Origin: Capnocytophaga gingivalis ATCC 33624
GTDB taxonomy: Bacteria > Bacteroidota > Bacteroidia > Flavobacteriales > Flavobacteriaceae
DNA: 64,000 nucleotides
Reading direction: 5' to 3'
Assembly (NCBI RefSeq): GCF_000174755.1
Contig: NZ_ACLQ01000023.1
Coordinates: 62,001 to 126,000, forward strand
Shown here: piece by piece, positions 19,401 to 27,340 of the stretch
How the letters are laid out: every line of letters starts with the position of its first letter
Numbering within the stretch: the first letter of the stretch is position 1
Notes under the pieces: model-generated
Told to the model about the DNA's origin: nothing
Databases searched by the model: none
What the model saw: the letters and a program-made list of their open reading frames with translations, nothing else
Position numbers and translations under genes: made by a program

Positions 19401-20855
19401 CTTAATCTTTTTGTTGAAATACTCTGCATCAAGCTTGATATCCTTATATAGGTAATCCTTATAGGAAACCTCCCTGACATTTCCATGTAGGGATAATTTT
19501 TGTAACTTCTTAAGGCTCAATCCTGTACCTACAAACTGTAAGCCCGCCGAGAGCTTTCCTAAGTCTTTGACTTCAAGCAGGTTACCCAGCTGTAACTGAT
19601 AAGTATCGATAGTACCTTTGTAGGTAGTCTTATTCAAGTCCTTCAGTCCGTAGAAAGAACCACTGAGAATAAAGTCTCCTTTTTGGGTAAAGACATCGGC
19701 ATCCAATAGAAGGTCTCGGGTAGTATAGGTCAGCTCCGCTTGTCCCTCGAGAAGGCCAAAATCACGGAGTTCTTTGGGAAGACTCTCGCCGATGAGCTCG
19801 GGCATAAGCCCTACCAGATCCGAGTAAGAGGTGGAGAAATGGGAGAAATCCCCCCAGAAGACAAAATCCTTGTCCGAGGAAAAAGCATTCCTAAGAAGGA
19901 TATCCTGTCCCTCTATATTTGTATTGGCATGATATAGATGTACTTCCTTGATAGAGAGGTTGTTCAGTGTTCCGGAGAACTTCCCCTCTACCTCAAGAGT
20001 TTTCCCCTTACCAAAGCCATTATAGAATCCGTTGATATCATCCGTTCCTATGAAGGAACTTCTAAGCTCTGCGCGGACAGTAATCTTGTTGAGGAAGTCG
20101 GCAAAGCTATTATTATAAGGCTCAAAAGCCAAATCAGCATCTATATGAGTAGAGGGAGTACGGATATTCACCCGATCGAGGAAAATCAGAGAATCTGTAT
20201 ATTGGAAATAGGTTTCAAGCTCTTCCACCTTCAGATGATTGTCAAAGAGCAGTGAACCCTTCTTCATCTGGAACTTCACCTCGGAATCCACAATATCGAA
20301 ATCCACAATCGTTCCAGCGATATGCTTTATATCGGTCTGTATAGGGTTTTCCCCCTGTGCAATATTGTAATCACTCACACGAAAATGTGTATCGCGGAGC
20401 TTGATGGTATTGGATCGCATGACAAAGGGATCCTTGCTGCGAGGTGTACCACTATCAAAGCGAGAGACGAACACATCGAGATTGGTCAGGGTATCCCCTT
20501 TGTGAGTCTTCATATTCAAGAAGAGCTCATTGGCCTCGATATGAGAGAAGATCAGATTGCCATCCATCGCCGCTTTGAGGTCGAGCAGTGGGGTGCGGAT
20601 ACTCTGAGCTGCGATCAAGGTATCCTGATGATGGTCGCGGATAAGTACCCCATCGAGCCCTACCATACCCGTAAGGCTAATGGATACCTTATCTATATGT
20701 ATATTGACATTGTAGTCCGTGTTGATACGCTCCATTACCCATGAGGCCAACTTGGTTTGTACCGCTGGAATCATCAGGGCGAGGAATATAAAAATAAGTG
20801 TATAGATTCCTATTTTTATAATCGTTTTAAGTATACGGAATATTTTGCCTATCAC
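16479..20855 (-). CDS. tamB: Translocation/assembly module TamB-like protein
   Basis: A 1458-aa envelope protein with one N-terminal membrane anchor (IYTLIFIFLALMIPAV, residues about 17-33), then a very long beta-rich AsmA/TamB body and a C-terminal DUF490/TamB domain (from about residue 1000, including GRGAGTLLMEINTNGKFNMWGDF). TamB proteins bridge inner and outer membranes and are implicated in outer-membrane protein insertion and lipid transport. Size and domain order are normal. It is followed directly by prmC and is divergent from tsaD, with one small lipoprotein gene between them. Confidence 0.92.
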   Translation of the reverse strand: MIGKIFRILKTIIKIGIYTLIFIFLALMIPAVQTKLASWVMERINTDYNVNIHIDKVSISLTGMVGLDGVLIRDHHQDTLIAAQSIRTPLLDLKAAMDGNLIFSHIEANELFLNMKTHKGDTLTNLDVFVSRFDSGTPRSKDPFVMRSNTIKLRDTHFRVSDYNIAQGENPIQTDIKHIAGTIVDFDIVDSEVKFQMKKGSLLFDNHLKVEELETYFQYTDSLIFLDRVNIRTPSTHIDADLAFEPYNNSFADFLNKITVRAELRSSFIGTDDINGFYNGFGKGKTLEVEGKFSGTLNNLSIKEVHLYHANTNIEGQDILLRNAFSSDKDFVFWGDFSHFSTSYSDLVGLMPELIGESLPKELRDFGLLEGQAELTYTTRDLLLDADVFTQKGDFILSGSFYGLKDLNKTTYKGTIDTYQLQLGNLLEVKDLGKLSAGLQFVGTGLSLKKLQKLSLHGNVREVSYKDYLYKDIKLDAEYFNKKIKATASIGDDNLQMDFKGMADITSSQRSNYMLSGQMKYIDLKALGLVQKDSIAKVKGEIDLDITGNTIDNMVGKVVLKNASYQKNSQTYDFADFAINIEKDTTSLRTITLESSDIISGKVQGEFKFAEIGKVLVNTLAYGFENYKPFKVMQGQYLTFDFKIYNKIIEIFFPELSFAPNTFIRGKLVGDDYDFKLNFRSPYINISDYSLRGVNLEYDKKNPVYRSLIQMSSIQNPYYKISDLNVLNTSVNDTLFFQTEFKGGKNSEDDYTIKLYHTINERRESVIGMKHSTIYFKGNEWAFDQRSENQLRINRKLDSITIRPFTLHHKDESITFNGMASKHNNYKDLHLVFDKVDINKIIPAIDNLDLAGVLNGHLSLMQDRNKYTPEADLTLKSFMLNKYEMGDLQANISGNEDLTSFKTKLEFLNGLGEGLLAQGNIFIKDANTYLDLRATLTKLNLKPFGPFMQDILSNLRGALSGEAQITGEVSKPKVEGVLQLSQAGLGVPYLNIDMELSDNAQIFLEDNKFIFKDITLTDTAYKTKALFNGLISHRRFTDWYLDLKFDTQNKRFLALNTSAKDNDLFYGTGFIVGKANIIGDVNALTINVNAVTGEGTKFKIPLSDTQTVGDDSFITFVSKEKSKKNLVVKTYQGLELHFDVDILPSAEVEIIVDPKNNSSLIGRGAGTLLMEINTNGKFNMWGDFITTSGEYNFKYEGLIDKKFKVLPNGSISWNGDPMGATLQNLRAAYTLYANPSVLLNSSQYNRKIQTQVIINLQGDLAHPETVFDLKFPDSSPSLVSELNYRLESSDKKQLQAFSLLAQGSFLSDAAAGEKLLAYNMLETAAGIFNQLLSSEDDKLNLGVSYEAGTIDPNRAYNSADRLGITVSTQITDRVLFNGKLGIPVGGVTQTAVAGDFEVQFLLTKDGRLSAKIFNRENELQQYLIDKIDYSQGVGLTYKVDFDTFKQLIRDIFTKAKKK

Positions 20856-20902
20856 CTTGTGTGCTTATTTTAGAGAGGTTAGCTAATGTATAAAATTCGG
20901 CA

Positions 20903-20910
20903 CAAATGTA
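20903..20910 (-). promoter_or_regulatory. Putative -7 box of tamB-prmC
   Basis: Minus-strand TACATTTG, 48 nt before the tamB start; fits TAnnTTTG. Confidence 0.45.
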
Positions 20911-21030
20911 CAACAAAAATATCTTTTTTTGCGAGATGTTTTGTTTTTTTTAGTGATTAGAAACCCATAGGCAACTTATTCAGATGCTTTTCTCTCTTGG
21001 AGTGTTCCCAATATAATACCGACTTAGGGA

Positions 21031-21447
21031 CTATCGTTTTACAAAAGTCATGACCAAAGGCATATTTTTGTCACCCTGTTCTTTCACCAAAGAGAGGGTA
21101 AGTGTTTTGCCTGATATCCTTATAGTAGGTACTGTCTCGTTGTTCCCTTCTTTGTATTTTACTAAAACTTTAGAGCCAGATGTTGTATAAGTCCCTGTCT
21201 TTTTATGAGTCTCAGAACAGAGACCACCATCGATTCCTGCATATTCTGTTTTAGTATATTCTGTTTCTGTAAAAACTATATTTGACTGCTTAGCACAAGA
21301 AGAAAGTCCCTGAGGTTGCCCTCCATAAGTGACACTCTCTAAGTACCAAGAGCCTACAAGATCCTTAGAAGAGAGGTCTTCTGACTTATCACAAGAGATT
21401 GCCAAAATAGCGATGACTATAAAGGCCGCTTTTAAAATATTTCTCAT
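21031..21447 (-). CDS. Small lipocalin-like lipoprotein
   Basis: A 138-aa lipoprotein counted from the ATG at 21445-21447; a second ATG directly before it is possible. The lipobox is LAISC, followed by DKSEDLSSKD, which resembles the Lys-acidic export tag described for surface lipoproteins of Capnocytophaga. The mature part begins LVGSWYLESVTYGGQ, the lipocalin-like GxW start, with conserved cysteines at SSCAKQ and GGLCSET. It is related in layout to each half of the duplicated lipoprotein at 60492-61304 (GIWxxESETV, a DDCEKK Cys and a later Cys). It lies between tamB and tsaD. Function unknown. Confidence 0.75.
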   Translation of the reverse strand: MRNILKAAFIVIAILAISCDKSEDLSSKDLVGSWYLESVTYGGQPQGLSSCAKQSNIVFTETEYTKTEYAGIDGGLCSETHKKTGTYTTSGSKVLVKYKEGNNETVPTIRISGKTLTLSLVKEQGDKNMPLVMTFVKR

Positions 21448-21479
21448 CATAATACATGTTTTTTCAGTTTCAACTGTGG

Positions 21480-21509
21480 CAAAGGTATAAATAATTATTC
21501 TTTGACAAT
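21480..21509 (-). promoter_or_regulatory. Promoter of the lipocalin-like lipoprotein
   Basis: Minus strand: ATTG at 21506-21509, 18-nt spacer, TACCTTTG at 21480-21487. This is close to the Bacteroidota TTG-N19-TAnnTTTG consensus. Confidence 0.6.
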
Positions 21510-21552
21510 GAACAATTAACAACTTTTGACACGAGATTTCCTTAAATTAATC

Positions 21553-21583
21553 ATTGACAAATACTGATAATGTTGTACCTTTG
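21553..21583 (+). promoter_or_regulatory. Promoter of tsaD
   Basis: ATTG at 21553-21556, 19-nt spacer, TACCTTTG at 21576-21583, 41 nt before the tsaD start. Very close to the Bacteroidota consensus and back-to-back with the lipoprotein promoter. Confidence 0.65.
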
Positions 21584-21624
21584 CCGCATAAAATGACTAT
21601 GGGCTATTTCCCTTTTCTACAGAA

Positions 21625-22644
21625 ATGAACGACATACCATATATATTAGCTATAGAATCCTCTTGTGATGATACCTCAGCGGCGGTGATGCAGGGCGACA
21701 AAGTTCTCTCGAATGTGATTGCCTCGCAGAAGATTCACCAAGAATACGGAGGTGTAGTACCAGAGCTAGCCTCGCGTGCTCACCAGCAGCATATCATTCC
21801 CGTGGTACATCAGGCCTTGCAGCGAGCAGGAGTGGGCAAGGAGCAACTCTCGGCCATTGCCTTCACTCGAGGGCCTGGCTTGCAGGGGTCGCTATTAGTA
21901 GGCGTTTCCTTTGCCAAATCCTTAGCACTCTCCTTAGGAATTCCCTTGGTGGAGGTAAACCACCTCCAGGGGCATATCCTCTCCCACTTCATAGACCAAG
22001 AGGGGCAGGAGAAACCTTCCTTTCCTTTTTTGGGAATGACCATCAGCGGGGGGCATACCCAGATTCTCAAGGTCAGTGACTACTTCACTATGGAAGTTCT
22101 GGGAGAGACACAGGACGATGCTACAGGCGAGGCTTTCGACAAGACAGCCAAGATACTCGGTCTCCCCTACCCTGGCGGCCCCTTGATCGACAAATATGCC
22201 CAAAAAGGCAACCCAAAGGCGTTTGCTTTCCCTTTCCCTAAAGTAGAGGGGCTAAACTTCAGCTTTTCAGGACTGAAGACCGCAGTGCTCTATTTCATAC
22301 AGAAGGAGGTAAAGGAAAACCCAAACTTTGTCCAAGAACACTTGGCCGACATCTGTGCTTCGGTACAATATACCATCATAGAAATCCTTATGCGCAAGCT
22401 CAAGAAGGCAGTCGAACAAACAGGTATACGCCAGATTGCCATAGGAGGGGGCGTCTGTGCGAACTCAGGGCTGAGAAGTGCGCTAAAAACCTATGGCGAG
22501 AAATACCACTGGAGGGTCTTTGTTCCCGCCTTTGAGTATTGCACCGACAATGCTGCTATGATAGGCATCGCCGCTTATTACAAATATTTACAAAAAGACT
22601 TTGCCGATATGCATGTCACAGCACAGGCAAGATACCATTTTTAA
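21625..22644 (+). CDS. tsaD: tRNA N6-adenosine threonylcarbamoyltransferase
   Basis: A 339-aa ASKHA-fold enzyme that, with TsaB and TsaE, transfers the threonylcarbamoyl group to A37 of ANN-decoding tRNAs. Seen: ILAIESSCDDTSAAV (residues 7-21), the metal-binding HxxxH as NHLQGH (His113, His117), SGGHTQ, the GEAFDKTAKILGLPYPGGP segment and GGGVCANSGLR near the end. Length and motifs are standard. Confidence 0.97.
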   Translation: MNDIPYILAIESSCDDTSAAVMQGDKVLSNVIASQKIHQEYGGVVPELASRAHQQHIIPVVHQALQRAGVGKEQLSAIAFTRGPGLQGSLLVGVSFAKSLALSLGIPLVEVNHLQGHILSHFIDQEGQEKPSFPFLGMTISGGHTQILKVSDYFTMEVLGETQDDATGEAFDKTAKILGLPYPGGPLIDKYAQKGNPKAFAFPFPKVEGLNFSFSGLKTAVLYFIQKEVKENPNFVQEHLADICASVQYTIIEILMRKLKKAVEQTGIRQIAIGGGVCANSGLRSALKTYGEKYHWRVFVPAFEYCTDNAAMIGIAAYYKYLQKDFADMHVTAQARYHF

Positions 22645-22689
22645 GGGATAGAGGAATATAGAAATGAGGGATAAAGGGTTTTAGCCAAG

Positions 22690-22760
22690 GTACTATTAAT
22701 CCTTTAATACTAATAACTCTAAAACTCTCTAACCCTAATACCCTATTAATCCTAATCATT
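22690..22760 (+). repeat. CCCTAAT-type leader repeat upstream of bshA
   Basis: Low-complexity leader with CCTTTAATAC, CTAACCCTAATACCC and TTAATCCTAATC ending right at the ATG. Similar leaders precede gpmA (31305-31368) and nosF (29775-29792). Confidence 0.55.
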
Positions 22761-23876
22761 ATGAAGATCGCTATTGTTTGTTATTCTACTTTTGGAGGAA
22801 GTGGAGTGGTAGCTACCGAGCTGGGAGTTGCCCTTGCTCAGAAAGGCTATCAGATACACTTTATAACCTATGGCCAGCCAGTGAGACTCTCGGCCTTTCA
22901 TAAGAACATCCACTTGCACCAAGTATATGTGGAGGAATACCCCCTATTCCGCTATCAGCCTTACGAACTTGCACTCTCAAGCAAGATGGTGGAGGTAGTA
23001 CGCGAATATAATATCGACATTATCCATGCTCACTATGCCATTCCCCATGCCTATACAGCCTTCATGGCCAAGGAGATTCTCCGCAAGGAAGGTTTGGAGG
23101 TGAAGATCATCACCACCCTACACGGCACAGATATTACCCTGGTAGGGAACCATCCTTACTACAAGACTGCGGTAAACTTCAGTATCAATGCCTCCGATGC
23201 AGTGACCGCTGTCTCAGAGAGCCTCAGAGATATGACCTATGAGCTCTTCGATGTACAGAAACACATCAATGTAATTCCGAACTTCATCAATATAGAAAAG
23301 AAAAAAAGCGAGCCCAAGCGCTGCCAGCGTGCTATGTTGGCGGAACCTGACGAGCTGATACTCACCCATGTGAGCAACTTCCGAAAGGTAAAAAGAGCCT
23401 GCGATGTGGTGCGTGTCTTCCACAAAGTCCTCCAACAGAAGAAAGCACACTTGATCATGGTCGGTGATGGCCCCGACAGAGAGAATGCCCAAGCCCTTGC
23501 CCATGACTTGGAGATACAGAACTATGTCAATTTTCTGGGTAACTACTTGGATGTGAACGATATACTCTGTTCGAGCGACTTATTCCTACTCCCTTCAGAA
23601 TCAGAGAGTTTCGGCTTAGCTGCCTTGGAAGCGATGGCTGAAGGAGTACCTGTCATCTCGAGCAATGCTGGAGGAATCCCTGAGGTGAATAAGCAGGGTG
23701 TATCGGGCTTTCTCAGCCGTGTTGGTGATGTGGACGACATGGCACGCAATGCCCTTACTATCCTCCATGACAGAGAGACCCTTGCCCGGTTCAAGGAACA
23801 AGCCTTGGAGAGAGCCAGCCTTTTTGACGAAAAAAAGATCATCCCTATGTATGAAGCGGTATACCATGAACAATGA
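22761..23876 (+). CDS. bshA: N-acetyl-alpha-D-glucosaminyl L-malate synthase (bacillithiol biosynthesis)
   Basis: A 371-aa GT4 glycosyltransferase that joins GlcNAc to L-malate as the first step of bacillithiol synthesis. Seen: the family start IAIVCYSTFGGSGVVATELG (residues 3-22), HGTDITLVG around 126, and the donor-binding SESESFGLAALEAMAEGVP around 280-295. The final codons (HEQ-stop) are inside an ATGAACAATGATTAATG heptamer array. A predicted bacillithiol role fits the oxyR gene found later in the window, but bshB/bshC are not here. Confidence 0.94.
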   Translation: MKIAIVCYSTFGGSGVVATELGVALAQKGYQIHFITYGQPVRLSAFHKNIHLHQVYVEEYPLFRYQPYELALSSKMVEVVREYNIDIIHAHYAIPHAYTAFMAKEILRKEGLEVKIITTLHGTDITLVGNHPYYKTAVNFSINASDAVTAVSESLRDMTYELFDVQKHINVIPNFINIEKKKSEPKRCQRAMLAEPDELILTHVSNFRKVKRACDVVRVFHKVLQQKKAHLIMVGDGPDRENAQALAHDLEIQNYVNFLGNYLDVNDILCSSDLFLLPSESESFGLAALEAMAEGVPVISSNAGGIPEVNKQGVSGFLSRVGDVDDMARNALTILHDRETLARFKEQALERASLFDEKKIIPMYEAVYHEQ

Positions 23877-23905
23877 TTAATGAGCAATGATTAATGATTA
23901 ATAAA
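23870..23905 (+). repeat. Heptamer repeat spanning the bshA stop codon
   Basis: AACAATGATTAATGAGCAATGATTAATGATTAATAA with a 7-bp period, overlapping the bshA stop and in its sense. Confidence 0.7.
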
Positions 23906-23960
23906 TAGTGTTCATAGCTTATTAAATGTTAAAAAATACAATTATTATAGATATTATAGC

Positions 23961-23968
23961 TACATTTG
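23961..23968 (+). promoter_or_regulatory. Putative -7 box of the roadblock-like gene
   Basis: TACATTTG, 28 nt before the ATG; fits TAnnTTTG. Confidence 0.5.
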
Positions 23969-23996
23969 CAGCAAAATAATATCAAAAACCAATTTT

Positions 23997-24407
23997 ATGA
24001 CAGGATCTGAAATACAAGAAGCTCTTGACAAGCTTTGCTTAGAAATGAAAGACAGTCTATCTGGATTCCTTTTCTGTGGAATCCTCAAATGTTCCGATGG
24101 GACTATTATGGCAAAGGCCTCCGCCTCTGTCGAACTGTTAAAAACTGCTGAAGAAACAAGCCCTTTCTTCACCACGATTGTAACACAGGTGAAAAATGTT
24201 GTTTTCCTAAGTGAATCCCTACAAATCAAAGAAATACATAGTATTCTTATAGAGACCGACAAGGTCACCTATGTCATCGGGGTTTCGAATAAGGGAAAGT
24301 TTTTTAACCTCTTAGTCTTAGAAAGAGACAAAGCCAATATCGGCATCGCAAGAGCACTTATTGAGAAAAGTAGACCCCTTGCTATGGCCTTGGACGAACA
24401 ACTTTAG
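23997..24407 (+). CDS. Roadblock/LC7-like protein
   Basis: A 136-aa soluble protein without signal peptide. The pattern GFLFCGILKCSDGTIMAKAS, then IHSILIETDKVTYVIGVSNKGKFFNLLVLERDKANIGIAR, fits the roadblock/LC7 fold, in which small dimeric proteins bind Ras-like GTPases (MglB with MglA in gliding bacteria). The D-K-A-N-I-G-I-A-R segment corresponds to the family's final helix. No GTPase gene is adjacent. The gene has its own promoter (23961) and a strong terminator (24429), so it is monocistronic. The fold call is by eye. Confidence 0.6.
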   Translation: MTGSEIQEALDKLCLEMKDSLSGFLFCGILKCSDGTIMAKASASVELLKTAEETSPFFTTIVTQVKNVVFLSESLQIKEIHSILIETDKVTYVIGVSNKGKFFNLLVLERDKANIGIARALIEKSRPLAMALDEQL

Positions 24408-24428
24408 CCCCGTGCAGAAGTATTTTTC

Positions 24429-24469
24429 AAAAGCACAGGTGGGGGTATTCCCCACCTGTGCTTTTTTTT
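24429..24469 (+). terminator. Intrinsic terminator of the roadblock-like gene
   Basis: Perfect stem AAAAGCACAGGTGGGG / CCCCACCTGTGCTTTT with a 5-nt loop and T8. Confidence 0.92.
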
Positions 24470-24633
24470 ACCTTTAGCAAGAATTGTTAAAAACTCTTTT
24501 AGGAAGAGACAAGCATGGCATTTTCAATAATATAGCCACTTTGGAGAAGTTATCTCCTCTTTAAGAGAAAAGTCTCTATATTTTTAAGTAAAAAAAAAGA
24601 GAGAAAATTGTAGTTTTTTTTAAAAAAAATATG

Positions 24634-24641
24634 TACCTTTG
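24634..24641 (+). promoter_or_regulatory. Putative -7 box of the nos cluster cytochrome gene
   Basis: TACCTTTG, 28 nt before the ATG; an ATTG at 24607-24610 is 23 nt upstream, slightly far for a -33 box. I see no clear FNR/Crp-type dyad in 24470-24633. Confidence 0.5.
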
Positions 24642-24669
24642 TCCCATAAAATACTAAATCTATTTTTTA

Positions 24670-25203
24670 ATGAAATCAGTGAAACTAACGCTTGCTGTAT
24701 TGGCTACTATGGCCATGGTAAGCTGTGGCGGTGGTAGCTCCAATGGAGATAATGCCAATACTGACAACAGCACACCCAGCACAACAACTGAAACTCCTGC
24801 AGCGACTAATACTCCTGCTACAGAGACCCCTGCAGCCCCTACCGGTGGTGCTGGAGTAGACCTAAGCAACAAAGGAATAGGCCCTGTAAAAGCAGTGAAT
24901 CCACCATTAGGAAATACTGTAGATCAGGCCTTGGCAGCCAAAGGACAAGAGCTATTCAAGCTCAACTGTACTGCTTGCCACAAGCCAACTAAGAAGTTCA
25001 TAGGACCTGCTCCTAAGGGCATCTTGGAAAGACGTTCGCCTGAATGGATAATGAACATGATCCTCAATCCTGAGGAAATGATCGCCAATGACCCTATCGC
25101 TAAGCAACTCTTAGCAGAGGCTAACGGATCACCTATGGCTAACCAACACCTTACAGAAGAACAAGCCAGAGCTGTCTTAGAGTACTTCCGTACTATTGAG
25201 TAA
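24670..25203 (+). CDS. c-type cytochrome lipoprotein of the nos cluster
   Basis: A 177-aa periplasmic-side lipoprotein with lipobox MVSC (Cys19), a Thr/Pro/Ala-rich linker (about residues 30-60), and one cytochrome c domain. The haem site is CTACH at 100-104 and the likely axial methionine is Met156 in SPMANQ. Small cytochromes next to Sec-type nosZ are thought to feed electrons to the reductase, replacing parts of the NosR route (known for clade II clusters; here inference from position). It is 106 bp upstream of nosZ. Confidence 0.88.
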   Translation: MKSVKLTLAVLATMAMVSCGGGSSNGDNANTDNSTPSTTTETPAATNTPATETPAAPTGGAGVDLSNKGIGPVKAVNPPLGNTVDQALAAKGQELFKLNCTACHKPTKKFIGPAPKGILERRSPEWIMNMILNPEEMIANDPIAKQLLAEANGSPMANQHLTEEQARAVLEYFRTIE

Positions 25204-25217
25204 GCTCTCAAAGAGAG

Positions 25218-25258
25218 AAAGTCTGTTTAGAGCACTCAAAAACTCTAAGCAGGCTTTT
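25218..25258 (+). terminator. Hairpin between cytochrome gene and nosZ
   Basis: AAGTCTGTTTAGAG pairs with CTCTAAGCAGGCTT (one mismatch), then only TTTT. It may be a leaky terminator or an mRNA stability element that sets the cytochrome:nosZ ratio. Confidence 0.5.
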
Positions 25259-25309
25259 ACTCCCTAAATCAAACTTTTAGGATATAAATATTTTTAAATA
25301 AATTGTTTT

Positions 25310-27280
25310 ATGAAAACAAGCAAATTGTTATCTTTGGCAATTGCTGGAGCTTTTCTTGCCAGTTGTGGAAATGGCAGCAAAAGTGACAACAATAAGTCTG
25401 GGGCTATGGGAGCTTCAGATGCTGCCTCCAGAGTGTATGTAGCACCAGGACAATATGACGAGTACTATGCATTCCTATCAGGAGGGTTCAGTGGACAACT
25501 TGCCACTTACGGACTTCCTTCAGGACGACTACTCAAAGTGATTCCTGTGTTCTCACAAGACCCAGAAAAAGGATATGGTTATAACGAAGAAACCAAGCCT
25601 CTTTTGCAAACTACCCACGGATTCATTCCTTGGGATGACACCCACCACCCTGACCTTTCTCAAACCAATGGAGAAGTGGACGGGCGCTGGATCTTCATCA
25701 ACGCGAACAACACACCTCGTGTAGCGCGTATCAGCCTCAAAACTTTCGAAACAGAAGAAACCTTGGAGCTTCCTAATGCTGCTGGTAACCACTCTTCTAC
25801 TTTCGTTACTGAAAACACTGAGTATATCGTAGGGGGAACTCGCTTCTCTGTGCCTATTCCTCAGGAAGACGTATCTATCAAGGATTACAAAGGAAAATTC
25901 AAAGGGGTAATCTCTTTCGTAAAAATCAATCCTGATTCAGGAAAGATGAACCTTGAGTTCCAAGTGCTTATGCCAGGATTCAACTACGACTTAGCTCACT
26001 CTGGTAAAGGAAAATCTCACGGATGGGTATTCTTCACCACTTACAACACTGAGGAAGCTAATACTCTTTTGGAAGTAGAAGCTTCTGAAAACGACTACGA
26101 CTATGTAGCAGCTATCAACTGGAAAGTAGCTGAGGACTATATCAAACAAGGTAAATTCACCGAAATGAAAGCTCCTCACTACCACAACACTTACAGTGAT
26201 GAGACACACACAGGTAAGAGTGAAGTAGTAGAAACTGTAAAAATCCTCGACGCTTCTCAGCTTCCAGGATTGGTATACCTACTTCCTACTCCTAAATCTC
26301 CTCACGGAGTGGACGTAGACCCAACAGGGGAATACATCATTGGTAATGGTAAGCTTGCTTCTGAACTTACTGTACACTCTTTCACTAAGATGCTAAAAGC
26401 CATCGAAGACAAAGCTTTTGATGGTGAAAAATATGGTATCCCTACTATCAAAATGGATGCTGTAGTAGCAGGTACAGTGAAGAGCTCCGGCCTTGGCCCA
26501 TTGCACACTGAGTTCGACGACAAAGGTAATGCGTATACTACTTTCTTCATCTCTTCTGAAGTAGTAAAATGGAAAGTAGATACTCGAGAAGTATTGGATA
26601 GAAAACCAACTTACTATGCACCTGGTCACCTTATGATCCCAGGTGGGGACTCTCGCAAACCTTATGGTAAATATTTGGTAGCTATGAACAAGATTACCAA
26701 AGACCGTTACCTCCCTACCGGTCCTGAACTTTGCCAATCTGCACAGTTATTTGACATCTCTGGAGACAAAATGGAACTCCTCTTGGACTTCCCAACTATC
26801 GGAGAGCCTCACTATGCACAAGGTATTGCTGCTGACAAGATAAAATCACAACAAACCAAAATCTATCCACTTAAGGATAACCACCACCCTTACGTGACTC
26901 GTACCGATGCCGATGCTAAGGTAGTAAGAGAAGGAAACAACGTACATGTGTACATGACTTGTATCCGTAGCCACTTCTCTCCTGACAACATCGAAGGTGT
27001 CAAAGTGGGTGACACTGTATACTTCCACGTAACCAACGTAGAACAAGACTGGGATATCCCTCACGGATTCGCTGTATTGGGTGCTCAGAATGCAGAATTG
27101 CTTATCATGCCTGGACAAACAGAAACCCTCGTATGGAAACCTACTAAAGTGGGTGTATGGCCATTCTATTGTACAGACTTCTGTTCTGCTCTTCACCAAG
27201 AAATGCAAGGATACATCCGTGTATCTGCTGCTAATGCCAATACTCCGCTTAAGTGGAGCCTCGGTAGCGACGCAGAATAA
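25310..27280 (+). CDS. nosZ: Nitrous-oxide reductase, Sec-dependent (clade II) type, predicted lipoprotein
   Basis: A 656-aa copper enzyme that reduces N2O to N2. The N-terminus is a Sec lipoprotein signal (FLASC, Cys19), not the twin-arginine signal of classical NosZ; this marks the clade II form. The seven-bladed propeller region has the His-rich DDTHHPDLS (near 103-111), and later PHGVDVDPTGEY and PLHTEFDD provide CuZ-site histidines. The C-terminal cupredoxin has the CuA motif CTDFCSALHQEM (near residues 622-633). A full set of assembly genes follows. NosR and NosX are not seen. Confidence 0.96.
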   Translation: MKTSKLLSLAIAGAFLASCGNGSKSDNNKSGAMGASDAASRVYVAPGQYDEYYAFLSGGFSGQLATYGLPSGRLLKVIPVFSQDPEKGYGYNEETKPLLQTTHGFIPWDDTHHPDLSQTNGEVDGRWIFINANNTPRVARISLKTFETEETLELPNAAGNHSSTFVTENTEYIVGGTRFSVPIPQEDVSIKDYKGKFKGVISFVKINPDSGKMNLEFQVLMPGFNYDLAHSGKGKSHGWVFFTTYNTEEANTLLEVEASENDYDYVAAINWKVAEDYIKQGKFTEMKAPHYHNTYSDETHTGKSEVVETVKILDASQLPGLVYLLPTPKSPHGVDVDPTGEYIIGNGKLASELTVHSFTKMLKAIEDKAFDGEKYGIPTIKMDAVVAGTVKSSGLGPLHTEFDDKGNAYTTFFISSEVVKWKVDTREVLDRKPTYYAPGHLMIPGGDSRKPYGKYLVAMNKITKDRYLPTGPELCQSAQLFDISGDKMELLLDFPTIGEPHYAQGIAADKIKSQQTKIYPLKDNHHPYVTRTDADAKVVREGNNVHVYMTCIRSHFSPDNIEGVKVGDTVYFHVTNVEQDWDIPHGFAVLGAQNAELLIMPGQTETLVWKPTKVGVWPFYCTDFCSALHQEMQGYIRVSAANANTPLKWSLGSDAE

Positions 27281-27291
27281 TCTTTATAACC

Positions 27292-27322
27292 AAAAAAAGG
27301 CTGGTCTTGTATCAGCCTTTTT
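27292..27322 (+). terminator. Intrinsic terminator after nosZ
   Basis: AAAAAAAGGCTG, 9-nt loop, CAGCCTTTTTT. It separates nosZ from the rest of the cluster, so downstream genes get readthrough only or other promoters. Confidence 0.85.
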
Positions 27323-27340
27323 TACAAATTTTAATTGAAA

